A stretch of 64,000 nucleotides of DNA, from the NCBI GenBank assembly GCA_038373885.1, contig JAWZYV010019914.1, positions 434,001-498,000 on the forward strand. Reading direction: 5' to 3'. This DNA comes from Cheiracanthium punctorium (Eukaryota > Arthropoda > Arachnida > Araneae > Cheiracanthiidae). Below are positions 45,184 to 56,555 of the stretch, piece after piece. Each line of letters starts with the position of its first letter. The first letter of the stretch is position 1. Under the pieces are notes generated by a model. The model was given only the letters and a program-made list of their open reading frames with translations. It made no database searches and was not told the origin of the DNA. The position numbers and the translations under genes were made by a program.

Positions 45184-46273
45184 TACTAGATGCATACATA
45201 TTAGTATACAATTTAAAAAGAAAAAAAAATTACCTTTGCACAATAAAGCTTAACCTATTTCATTCTAAGTTAAGCCATAATGCAATAATGGTTGAATTTT
45301 GTTATAGTAAGCTCACATTAAGTAAAATCGTGCTTATTATGAGAAAAAAATATTTTATATGTTTAAGGTAAGCAGTTGATTTTATGGTAATTGTACCTGT
45401 ATATTTCACTCTATAATAAGGAATAACAAGACTTATAATTAGCGATTAAAAAGAAAATGATTAAAAGAAACAAAGCACATAAGTATTAGTTAAGTAATTA
45501 TGTAACTCACCTCTAAAAGACAGCCGGAATTAAAATTAGTAGTTACCCCGACAAACTTCAACAACACCGGCCAACACAATTTAAAGAGAGCCAGACAAAC
45601 TTATTAATACATGTCAAGCTAACGATAAATCGTGTTAACATTAAACTTGAAAATATTCCAAGAGATTCTTGAAAAATATCCACTTTTATAGTTAAAACTA
45701 TCGAAAATGTACTCTTCTGTGCAGCGAAGCTGAGCTCAGCCAGTGACCACGCGATGAAAATGGCGCTAGATCTGCCCTTGCATAAAAAAAAACTGCGAAG
45801 CGAACCACGACCGAATACACACACAAAAAGAAGAAAAAAAAAGGCATCTGTGACGTGACTTCAGCGTTCTCCAAAATTCTGAGAAATCGGGTGGGGTGGA
45901 CAGGTCAAAGGTCGTGTGAAAGGACACGGTAACGTTTGTCTCCCCTGCACTGTTTATTCGACGTTAAACTGACTATTAACTAAGCTGAAAAAATTTCTCG
46001 GTGCTCCATCTGTTTCTTCTTGGCTGGCTGGGGGGGCTCTCAGACCGCCGAAGCCATGAGCGGAAAATCGGCGATGTATTGACGGATTATAGACGTCTTG
46101 AGGGTGACAAACATTAACAGTCGAAGATAGCCGCCTCCCTGACCAGCATACAACGGCTCTTTAAAACGTCGACAACACAATGTATGTTTGATCTCTTTTA
46201 AACGCTATTTTTTGCTGTAATTTTTCCTCGACCTATTCGGGAATACGTAATATATACGTGTGTGCGCTTGCTG

Positions 46274-48355
46274 CGCCAGGTTCTATTTCCGTGCATGCGA
46301 TGCACACACATCTAGCAACGCTAAAACTGTAATCGGGGTAAATTCTTTCTATTAGAAAGTGCCTTCCATTGGTAGTGTCGTTTTCAACATATTTGTAATT
46401 TAAAAGTTCATTATTTTTCCAATAAATTGTTCAATGTTCTTGATTTTATGGAACATTTTTTCCCTTTATAGCTCGGTATGTATAAGTTTAAGGTTTAACT
46501 TGATCTCCAAATGCTGGAACAAGGTTTCGCCATCTTATGAGTCCAATTTTTTTCTACTATCTTGTTTTGGCGAAAAGTTGAAACAGATGTGTTGCAATGG
46601 CGTTCAACTTAGATATATACGTATTTAGGTCATAGCACAGTTATATTGGCCCTTAGGATTCAAGAATATTCTAGATTTTTGATGAGCTTTCAAGTCTCTC
46701 TAATCACTTACCTAATCATGCAAACTTTATTTGTTAGAAAGTTTCCTGTTCCCCATCCTCTCAATAATTCTGAAAACGTTATGCTTATGCGTTTTGTCGG
46801 TTTACTAGCGGAGCAATGTCACTTGCTTAGGTCACATCGCATCAAAACAAATTATGCTTACTTTCCTAAACCCAAATCCTTCAACAGCTAGGTTCGATTT
46901 TGTAAGGTAGAAGTAATTCAATATTCAAAAATATTGAATTACTTCTACTAAGAGTAAAATTATATTCTACTGAAATTATAAGTATAGCAATGATTAGTTT
47001 TTATTTTAAAATATTTATCTAATTTAAAAGTGTACTAACATGTTTCTTTATAAAAGTGCAGTATATTTTATCTTCCAAACACAGCCAAATTACTTAGTTA
47101 GTTACGCGTCAAATACAACCTTACTCAATTATTTGGCAGGTAACTTAATGTAACCAGAGTATTGAATAAGATTTCTTCAGAAGTATGGAAATATTTCTAT
47201 TAAGAATAAAATGCTCTCGGACGCGTTGCAATATAGTTAGCTTTAATTTGTAAATACTTATCTAATTTGAAAGAATACTAACCTCTTTCAGTAGATGTAG
47301 TATAGTGTGAAAAGCAGAATTTTCAGTAATATAAAGAAAATATAGTTTTGGTCTTTAAGTATTGCTATTTTTCTAGATTTAATTACTCTGTAAATCATGC
47401 GGTCATTTATTATTATTTTCCATAACTTTATTTTAATTAATAGATTCGAAAACGTGAAAAAATTACACTCGCAATTGGAGGCATAAAGAAAGAAAAAAAG
47501 TATTTTTTGACTTCATGCTAATGTATGGAGAGAAAGGAATTGAAATGCAAATATACCGTTGGATATTTTCTGGCTTTTTTTCCTCAATGAAAATTACTAT
47601 CGTCGAGGAAAAAAATTTTAGATCTTAGTTTTACTAGAGAAAGGAAGAAAAAGTAGATTTCATATTAAAATAAAACAAAACTAAATGCTTTTAGAATCTA
47701 CTTTTTTCATACATTGAAGCTGGGTTTAGATTTACATATTCTACCTCGCATTAATGAAGTTAATTTCAGGAAAAACTATTTAGTTTTTATGATAGTTTAC
47801 ATTCTATTCCGAAAGATTTTTAAAAATGAGCATAAACTATAACGCCATAACCATCTGAATGTTATAAAATATCTTAATTTTCACCTGTTTAAAAATGCGG
47901 ATGAGGTTTTTTCGAAATGAGTTTTACAAAATGAATGGAATTTAAATGTTGCGATGAAAAGCATTAATATTTGTTGCTTTTGAATGCGATTATTGTTGTT
48001 TTAGCATGGAAGTTTTAAAGCTAAAATGTGTATTACATTTTCAAACTAAAAAAAAGATTGTGTTAATAAAATGGCTGTGTTTACTTTTGGATTAATTTCT
48101 TCAAGCAACTTTTTAATGATTTTAGTTTTCTGCTATTATAACATCTTTAATTTATGATTAATAACTTGAATTAACTACTAGTGTAATCCTGACGAGCATT
48201 ATCAAGGGTTTAGCTTCTTTTTTGTATGAAATTATTACGGACTAATAATTAGAGGGTAAAAATGTAATAAAGTTAAATGCATTCTCTATTTCTGAAATGG
48301 CCAATACATTCTAAAAAAAATTCTGTTCAATGTTGAGCCATTTGATAGAGCCGTT
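46274..48355. other. No gene seen
   Basis: AT-rich sequence between the palindromic element and the CAGCAAACACACA relic. Two frames of 64 and 81 codons (46434-46891) have no recognised features. It contains the perfect hairpin at 46907-46948. Confidence 0.5.
46907..46948. repeat. Perfect 19-bp hairpin, 4-nt loop
   Basis: GTAGAAGTAATTCAATATT and its exact complement are separated by CAAA. The stem is AT-rich; it could be a recent template-switch palindrome or the remnant of a small element. Confidence 0.8.
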
Positions 48356-48640
48356 CCAGCAAACACACAACTGCCCGCAAAATGACGGCCGGGTACCCGT
48401 GCGTCGTGCTGGCAAAGTGCCGTATACCGGGAGCAAGGTAGATTGCCATCATCTGGAAGCCACTGGAGTACCAGTGTCTGAAAAGTGCATATGCGCCGGT
48501 ACATAACTAGTAACGGCGAACTGCCATGTGTCTATGACATGCACAAAAAAGTTAACGGCGTGGTACTGTTTAAAATGTACCGGACTAGCACTATTTGGTG
48601 GCAATGGGTCTGTATATATTTCGTAGTGCTAGCATAAAAT
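48356..48640 (+). mobile_element. Relic with CCAGCAAACACACA end
   Basis: It starts CCAGCAAACACACAACTGCC and continues GC-richer (CCGGGTACCCG, GCTGGCAAAGTGCCG) than its surroundings. It resembles the reverse complement of 51595-51942 in style and terminus. No gene. The right limit is approximate. Confidence 0.45.
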
Positions 48641-49879
48641 TTCGTTATTTTAATTAAATAATATTATTTTACTTTCATACTGTGTAGAAGTGTTTTCCGT
48701 ACACCCAAAGGCAGGGTCACAGTTAAGATTTTTTTTTGGAGGGGGGAGGGGGTGTAAGGGGAAGAGTTCATATTGTGCTTTCAAATATTTTAGTACTAAA
48801 AACTAAAATAAAACTAATGAGTTCAGTATGCAGTAAAAATGTTCGCAACATCCACAGTGAAACCCCCACCCTGTATGTGACAGAATATGTACAGAATATG
48901 AATTTTATATTCTTATAGAATTCATATTCTGTATTCATTATTTTTATAATTCATATTAATTTTTCACAATTTTGCTAAAATTTTCCTGAAAAAAAAAAAA
49001 TACTTGAAGATTTTTTCTACGTCAAGTCCCTTTTAAAATCTACCGTCATGTAATAGTCAAAAATAGAAAGCAATGGGTTAACTTAGGAATTATATTTTCT
49101 TTACGCGGTTTCGTTACTCTTGAATTAAATGTTTCATTTACCTTGGGGCCTCACATGTGTAGATCGAAACTAGGAATCGTCTATATACGCAACAGAGCAG
49201 ATGACTATCCCAGCCCAAGAAATTCTTGTGTGCTCAGCTAACTTCTCACGCTTCGAATTTACAAGCGTCGAGCTGTTATCGCGGATTTGGCTACATTAAT
49301 TCAGATTATTTATACTTAGTATATATATTATATTAGTACAGATGAATTTTTTTATGTGTTTGAAGACAGAAAATAAAAATTGCTTGTCTATTTTAATAAG
49401 AGGTGTGTATAAGTGTCATTATATATGTTTCTTTTCAAAGGATCTTTTAATAGTTTATTGGAAATTTCAGGGGCTGTCCGACAGGTAAAGTAAGCATCGC
49501 ATCGAGGCACTGTCTTCGAAGGGGCGCAATATCGAGCTCAAAACGTGGAAAATGTATAAAAGGAGAGCCTTTTTTACGTTATCAGGGGGGCACCACGTAC
49601 CTTAGGGTCGCTCCTGGAAAATTTTACAAAATTGCTGCTACCTCGTACTTCAAGGGGCATAAAATAGATCTAATAAACTTTTAAGTTGTGAGTTGCCCTC
49701 TTTTCAGTGGAAAAATAGATAATATGGTATAGCATAATAATACACAGAAAAGAGCAGAGAAAAAATTCGAAATAACTAAAAATTCCGAACAATATATATC
49801 CTCGCAGAAAAAAGTGATAAATAAAAAAAATCTAGGAATCGTCAAAAAATTCGCATTATCCAAATTTCACGGAAGAATA
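48641..49879. other. No gene seen
   Basis: AT-rich sequence. G-rich stretches at 48740-48775 and 49586-49591 and the hairpin at 48890-48933 are the only structures noted. Confidence 0.5.
48890..48933. repeat. 15-bp hairpin
   Basis: TACAGAATATGAATT and its complement are separated by 14 nt. Confidence 0.65.
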
Positions 49880-49974
49880 GTACGCACGTTTCAGGTGGTA
49901 CAAAGGGTCCACCCTTCTTTTCAGGAGCGTGGTGAAGGAGGATCTACCTTTTGTACCATCCTAAACGTGCATAC
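49880..49974. repeat. 95-nt foldback, pre-miRNA-like size
   Basis: GTACGCACGTTTCAGGTGGT pairs with ATGGTACAAAAGG-side sequence (ACCATCCTAAACGTGCATAC) over about 28 bp with few mismatches. Partial pairing continues inward (CCACCCTTC with GAAGGAGG). It could be a tiny MITE or an RNA hairpin. Confidence 0.5.
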
Positions 49975-50103
49975 TGTTTATATGATTTTTGTTTAAGTGA
50001 GTTTATAATAACATTCTATATGCATATAAGCATTTAACGGCGTTTCCATGCTTAACCTTTTCGCTCTCATTATTGAAAAGATGCAGTGTAGAATACTATC
50101 CTG

Positions 50104-50244
50104 GGACAGTAGTCGGAGGACTTTTTAAGGGGTTCTAAAGGGCATTCACGTTACATCTGGAGAAAACCGACCAAAACTCCAGACAATTAGATCGACAGCT
50201 CCGCGAATTGATCCGAAACCGGGATCCGGAATTCTTCACACTTC
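50104..50244 (-). repeat. tRNA-derived SINE body, copy 3 (truncated)
   Basis: It matches copy 1 over GGAGGACTTT, AAGGGGTTCTAA, CACGTTACATCTGGAGAAAA and GATCGACAGC. The A-box part of the head is missing and no tail is visible. Confidence 0.6.
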
Positions 50245-50831
50245 AGTATTCATTATACAATATTCAGACTCTTTTTGTTTACATATATTTGATAAATTTT
50301 CAGGCCCTTATTATGGCATGGGCAAATCGGGACTTTGCCCAGGGTCCCCGGTTCGAAAGTGCCCCCAGTTTCAAATGTTGTTCTGAAATATTCTTTTACA
50401 TGTCAAAATTTTATGAAAAAGAAAACAAATTTTATAGATGGGGACCCCCAAATTCATCAATGCCCGAGGCCTCTGTCGGTCATAATCGGGCCCTGTAAAT
50501 TTTTATAAGCTACGTTCGGGCTAAATGAATAGTGTGTAATTGTATTCAAATTCCTTACAAACATAAAATAAGAAGCACTTCACTTTCCAGAAGAATTGCG
50601 AAAAACAAAAATTACAGCTTCACAGCAAAAGGAAAACTATTTTAATATAATAAAATTTAATATAACAGCTATTAAGGCAAATTTTAAGCTGAATAATTAC
50701 TATATATATATGTATATATATATATGATGCACATAATATACGAAACACGAAGTTAATATGGTGCGGGTGGGGGGGGCGCTCTAGTTATGCTTTTAAAATT
50801 GGCGAGTTTGGCGCATTTCCGGTGCAGCAAC

Positions 50832-50873
<42 letters not shown>

Positions 50874-51594
50874 TTTTGTTGTTGTTGTCTTAATTTCGGT
50901 CGCAGACGTTGAGAAACGAGAAAGTTATAATTGATGAATTAGTAATCAAGTACATTTTTTAGGATACACATTTTTTCCGGTTTCTCATTGAACTTTCGAA
51001 AAGTTTAATTGCTTTGGTTAATGTTAAGCTGTTCAAGACAACTAATTTGGTTTCGTCGTTTGGAGCAATATAAGAATAGCATTTGCTTCAATGTTGAAAC
51101 CCTGTTAGTTTGTGATACAACATACACATAGATTCTACAAATTACTTGGATAACACTATTACAGGAAAATTTTTACTTTGACTGTTTTTAATATGCATAA
51201 TCTCATAGCGTATTTTAATGTATAAAATTATTTTCCTCCATAAAATTTGAGTTATGTAGTTATGCAACAGGTATAGATGTAGAAATTTCTATTTAGAATA
51301 GCTAACATAAGAAAAATATTTGATCTAAACAACCTGTACAATACATAGCAAAATGTTACCCTAAAGTTATGTGTGTGTGTGTGTAACCATAGTACAGCTT
51401 TTTTTATTATTTATTGATTAAAAAATGGCTTGAATATAAATTGATTGGATAGAGATTAATAAAAGCTTATTTTACCTAAACGAAAATCCAAATGCTACCC
51501 TTAAGCAATTTCTTTTTTGGGGGAGAGGAGGGGGGGTTGATGAATAAACCCCCTAATCCCTCCCCTGGATACGATACTGGCTCGTATTTTAATT
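50245..51594. other. No gene seen; microsatellites
   Basis: A (TA)n-like tract lies at about 50700-50727, a (TC)n tract at 50835-50865 followed by a T-run, and a (GT)n tract at about 51370-51384. The 96-codon frame at 50208-50498 begins in the SINE and has no recognised domain. G/C-runs at 51520-51560 resemble the CAGG-GCGTAG MITE type. Confidence 0.5.
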
Positions 51595-51942
51595 ACGGCA
51601 GCATTGCTGTGAATAGGCACTAAGCCGACACAGTGCCATTATATTACAATCACTGTTAAGCTATCAGGCCAGTGCCTTTATTTTTCATAATCACCAGCAT
51701 CCCGCCGTTTCATTTTAGACATTTTAAATGTAATGGGCTTGTGCCTTTATTGTAAATGATGGCCGGCACATGCAGTAGCGCCAGCACAGTGCCATTGCCT
51801 TCCCGGGCTTCTGGCAAGGTGCTTCTCGGGCGACCACTTTTGGTACGATTCGGTTACTTTTTGCAGTGCCGGGCCGGTGCTGGACGTAAAGGCAGAAAGG
51901 CACTGGCAAGGTACTCCCCCAGCAGGTGTGTGTTTGCTAGGG
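51595..51942 (-). mobile_element. Relic with CCCTAGCAAACACACA end
   Basis: On the minus strand it starts CCCTAGCAAACACACACCTG and is GC-rich with repeated GCACTGGC/GTGCCGGC words. The terminus matches the one at 48356 and resembles those of the palindromic elements at 46273 and 60826. It could be the other end of a 3.6-kb element starting at 48356, or a separate copy. The frame at 51756-52100 has no recognised domain. Confidence 0.45.
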
Positions 51943-53927
51943 TAAAATCAAGCACAATAATAATTTTCTCATTTTATTTTTTTCAAACTACTCTGAACGC
52001 TCTACTAGTCATTTCAGCTTTTGTTGTCTCACAATTCACACTAGCACGGACAAAAGATAGTCATTTTAGACCTAAAACAGCTATCTATTTTCTTTTATAA
52101 TATCATTTTATACATTTTTACTCAATTACTATAATTTTCATTCTCAGATTCAAATGATTAATTTAAAGATATTTTATCGAAAGATACTTAAGTTTTTAAG
52201 AATTGAGTTACATTTTACAAAATACATCTGTATCAAGTATCAGTCAGTTTTTATTATCAATTACATTTTATTTGAACTGTATTTTACTGTTGCCTGCCTC
52301 CAATGAATTGAGTACTATTTTGACAAAAAAAGTAATTTAAAAGTTTTAAGTCACTGTAATTTAAAATATTGACAAATGATTTTAATAGCATTATTGGTAA
52401 ACGCGTTTAGCATTCTGGACAGCATCTGTGTTAAAATATTTTCTTTCACTGATATTCATGTCTTGGATATTCTCCAGCGTTTGATATTTCTTAAGATAAC
52501 ATTTCACTATTTTTCATTGAAATTGTGTATCTGAACAATCTTATATATTGGAATTTCTAACTTATAGCAGCAAAAGTTATAGGTTTTTTTAGTCCGAAGG
52601 AATTTTTTATATGATTACTTTTCCTCAAGAAGTAAAAAAGAAAAAAAATCTTAGACATCGGTGTCAGCCAGTTTTATAAATCATTTTAAAAAGGAAGAAA
52701 AAATGAATCTTTGTACTTTTATAAAAAGAATTAACGATTAGCGTTAATTATGTCTCCAATGAACGATATCGGTAGGAAGCTATTTCAGTCACGTGTCAGT
52801 TGAAAGCATGCAGCTCAGCTAATCGGATTCAACGATTCATCATGAATAGAAGCAGTTGATTGGTCGAATTACAGTCAAGATCACTTATTGGGGGAAATGA
52901 TGCTGTCTCGATATCGCCCATTTAAAGCTTAGTCGAATTAATGTCTGTATTTTAATGTGGCTTCAGTGATAGGTAGTATACAACGCAGATAATTACTAAT
53001 GATAAAATTCTCAATAGTTTCCAAACGCCATCGTTTTTAAGGATATTAAATAGGTGACGCTGTGTGCGCACAATCAGCAAGAGTTTTGAGCTCGTACTGA
53101 TATGTTTTGCACATTATCTAAGCTGGTAGACTAACAGCGGTCCATGAACTCTTTCAAACGCACATTCTTCTGCTTACGATAGCTAGTGAAGCGATATTTG
53201 TGCTAAAAAGTAACTCTTTACACAGGATGACGTCTCTTGAATGATCTATGTATACAGCTTGTTGTAATGTACTGAAGATTTTAGAGGTTGTAGCCTACAC
53301 TTTCAGAAAAGTATGAAGTATTTGTGGTCAACAACTATAAAAACCGCTTAACTGCTTCATTTTTTTTTGCCGCACTTTCTTCAAAAACAAGAAAACTTTT
53401 TAGAAATAATTTTGTATTCAAATCTATTATAAATTCAAAATAACAATAAAATATTTTCTAAGTATTGTATTAATTAAGTTATGATGATTACACTGTAAAA
53501 AATGACATTTTTTGCTTAAAGTTGGATTTTTTCCCGGACAACTAGTTCACCTGGAAAGAAACGATTTTGTCGAAACAGATGCAAGAAAGAAGACAACCAC
53601 GGAGCACTAAAATTAAGTTGAGTCATTTATGACAAATAGTCATAAAATATTATTTACGAATTGTTTTTTGCACTGCCCGCGTAGTTTTAAACAACTGTCG
53701 AGCAATTTGCTAACTTTATCGTCAAAGTTAATAGAATGAAAGACTTGGTTCTTTTTGAGATCTCAAGCTTTTGCTGCCAGACTTAACATACTTTTTTATA
53801 AGAAGAAATGTTTCTGATGGAAATTTTATGCAGTGTAAATTGTAAAAAAAAGAGAGAATAAGCATGGGTAAACCAGTGAATTGGCATAGAAGTAATGCTG
53901 CTAGTGCTACATGCCAAAGAAAATATC

Positions 53928-53965
53928 AAGTGGCTAAATTGACAACCAACTAAATTTAGCCACTT
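53928..53965. repeat. 13-bp hairpin
   Basis: AAGTGGCTAAATT and its exact complement are separated by 12 nt. Confidence 0.65.
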
Positions 53966-54103
53966 CATAAGCCAATATATTTATGTATTATAAAAATGCG
54001 TCACCGAATGTCGTTTTGTATTATGTGCAAAATGCCTTCTGGTTCGGAATTCGTACTTTTGAAAATTCTTCACGTTCTATTATAGTTCCCAGTAGCACTC
54101 GTA

Positions 54104-54150
54104 ATATATATATATATATATATAGACAGATAGATAGATAGATAGATAGA
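54104..54150. repeat. (TA)n followed by (GATA)n microsatellite
   Basis: About ten TA repeats then about six GATA repeats. Confidence 0.9.
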
Positions 54151-56084
54151 CTCAGAACGTCGGAACACAGAAGCAGTTTTCAACTACCAACTGTGTTTTG
54201 CCCGTACAGAAGGAGGTAAGCGACACCATTCTGTACGAGATAGAAACGAAACTGATCGTGCTTGGTTAAGAATTAGGAATTGTGTATGCTTTAGTATTTG
54301 ATTCTATTTTAAAGGCTGTGTTGCAACAAATCTATTAAATCCAGTAAAAAATCCCTTAAATTTGTATAAATAAAAAAAAATGTTTAAAATATTTCAAAAT
54401 AAAGAAATCAAATAAAGCAAGGCAATGTATATAAAGCAAACAGAAAACGAAACAGGAAATTTTTTCTCTTGGCGTTGGAAACGAATTACTCCTTTGTTGT
54501 TTTTCTCAGAAAGATAATAACACAGAAGCAAAGCAAAGCAAAGAAAGTTTTGTTTTATTTAACCACAGGAAATCCCCAAAACATTCATTGTATTTATACA
54601 TAGCACTTTTTGAAAGCAACCAAGTTGTCGATACAATGCGTGGTAAAGAATATGAATGAGCTTAGGGGATCAAGAACATACCGTTTACCCTTTTGCCTTG
54701 TGATACACTTGCAGCATACAATGAAAGAGTATAAATATTTATAAATCCTTCTTAAAGAAAATGTGTATTGTATTTTTCAGAATCATTTTATGTTTTTTCT
54801 TTTCCGTTTGTCTCAGAAGAATAATTCCAAAAATCAAATTGAAACTGAATTGTAAAATATGCTGTTTACTTTTTAAATCATCTTTTGAAAGATAGAAAAA
54901 AAAAAAAAAACGCTATTTCAGATACTGCTTCTTACGTAACAAGCATATATATATACGTATATGCAAATATTTTTCTTTTGCAGTGTGACATATAAACGAT
55001 TTTTCACTATAAGTTAGCAACGAAAACATATTTGAATGTCCATCTCTTTGTAAAGATTACAGTGATTTTGCCAGAGGAAAAAGAAATTTTATAAGAAACT
55101 TTTAAAAGAAACTTTTAAATTTTACTTTAAGGATTATATGCGAGATCCTGAAAAAAATTATTTATGATATGATTTTGGTTCTAATACTTACTGCTATTAA
55201 GAAATAAAAGAACATTTCAAGAATTAATTTTAAACATGATTTTAAAATTTATCTTCGTTTTTATTCAATGAAAAATTCCACGCACTTAAATCTCAAATCA
55301 AGAAGCAGATACATTTAACAATATGATGCGAAAATCCTATTTACCGCAAAATATTGGACTCACAAGTTTTCAAAAACGTTTAGAAATGAAAACAGTTTCA
55401 GGCAATAGGTTAATTCATCTTCCTTTAATGGATGTCAGGGAAGATTTCGTTCAATGTCAGACACAGATCTTGGCGTCTTAGCTGACCTGAGGCCAAGTTT
55501 GTAGCCATTAGTTAACAATAAGATGGCCATTTGAGAGTTCTTCACACAATGAACTAAAATGTATCAATCAAAAATAATTACGCAGCATGAAGAGGGAGTC
55601 TGCAAAAGTAAGACCACAGAAGTTTTTTGATATGCAATTTTTTCTCTATAGAATTTAATGTATTATGGAGCCAGGAAAAGTAAATCATTTAACTAACTAT
55701 TTCGAGTTCGTAGAAACTCTATAAGAAAGAACAAACAATAATAAAGTTGAATATTATGATCTAGCTTTGTTAGCTGAGTTGCTTCTAGAAAGAAATTAGC
55801 AATTGCTACTATTTTTTTTTTTGCCTAAGATAGAACAAAAGCTGATGAGCGTTAAACGTTCGACGCATCTAGTTTTGTTATCTAAACAGTTTTTATAAGG
55901 TCCGATTAAGAATATGAGATCCGGGTCACATATCTCTCTTGGTAGACCTTTCATACTTTTAAGTATTCATGAATACATAAAAGATAAATTGATTTTTAGT
56001 CTATACTTATCAAAGTACGCATATCACAATTCAAAAATCCCTACTAAGTGCTATCTCTGGATTTTGGGGCCCTTTTCATTAGGA

Positions 56085-56555
56085 GCCTGGGTCATCTGCC
56101 TTGTCTGCTCTTACCTTGTTTGTCTGTCTGGCTGTTTGCCATGGATTTACGGGGACTAGGCACTTCTGCTTTGTACAGCCTTTTGTGCCAACCCCAAATC
56201 CAGATTTGATCGATAGCGACAGCAACTACCAGTAGTGTTAATTTCTACCACAAACTCCCGGTGAATTCATTTTTACCTAATTCAGGAGCCAATAGGTGGC
56301 AGCACTACCGATCATTTGCGGGGTTTCTTAATTTTGAAGCAAGAACCAAGCATAGACCCCAAGTCTTAATTTTGCTACCACCAGAGGTATCGTTTTGAAT
56401 AGGAACTTGGAGAACATTGTGACCACGTCGTGTTTCACTTGCCCTAGTCATCATTAGCGAGCACGACGGACTTTGGTTGGTCCCAGGATCGAACTCATAA
56501 CCTTTCGGTCACGAGAATGACGCCTCTCCCAATTGAGATACCGCGCTCCTGCTCT
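56085..56555 (-). repeat. tRNA-derived SINE of a second family
   Basis: On the minus strand from about 56550 it reads GAGCGCGGTATCTCAATTGG, continuing GAGAGGC, then GAGTTCGATCCTGGG near 56485. These are excellent A and B boxes with a D-arm (TCTC...GAGA) and an anticodon-arm-like GTCA...TGAC. A body of about 350 bp follows with no similarity to the copies at 167, 10163 and 50104. The head is degenerate beyond the boxes, so it is a SINE and not a functional tRNA gene. The 3' limit is approximate. Confidence 0.7.

Larger units (their letters stand above)
42210..46273 (+). mobile_element. 2.9-kb palindromic DNA element, left copy (with Helitron inside)
   Basis: This is homologous along its whole length to 60826-63759 in reverse orientation. 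The outer end reads CCCAGCCAGCCACGATAC and the inner end, in reverse, CAGCAAGCGCACACACGT. GACGTC/CGACGT words are frequent near both ends. The Helitron at 43986-45183 adds 1198 bp; without it the element is about 2.87 kb. Nothing codes for a recognised transposase. A minus-strand frame at 45558-45824 is matched at 61378-61563 with a similar level of change, so it is not evidence of selection. Class unknown, probably a DNA transposon. Confidence 0.7.
51943..56084. other. No gene seen; longest unassigned stretch
   Basis: AT-rich sequence with a (TA)n/(GATA)n microsatellite at 54104-54150, a hairpin at 53928-53965 and an A-run near 54895. No transposon ends or splice-supported exons were found. 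Confidence 0.5.

Noticed and set aside
44848..45211. Overlapping frames of 76-113 codons on both strands
   Set aside because: They lie wholly within the non-autonomous Helitron at 43986-45183 and match decayed Helitron sequence at 23100-23500.
45558..45824. Minus-strand frame also present at 61378-61563
   Set aside because: Shared only because both lie in copies of the same element; amino-acid changes (about 6 in 61) show no sign of selection and there is no recognised domain.
56085..56555. Functional tRNA gene on the minus strand near 56470-56545
   Set aside because: A and B boxes are good, but the stems are incomplete and the sequence continues into a SINE-like body.
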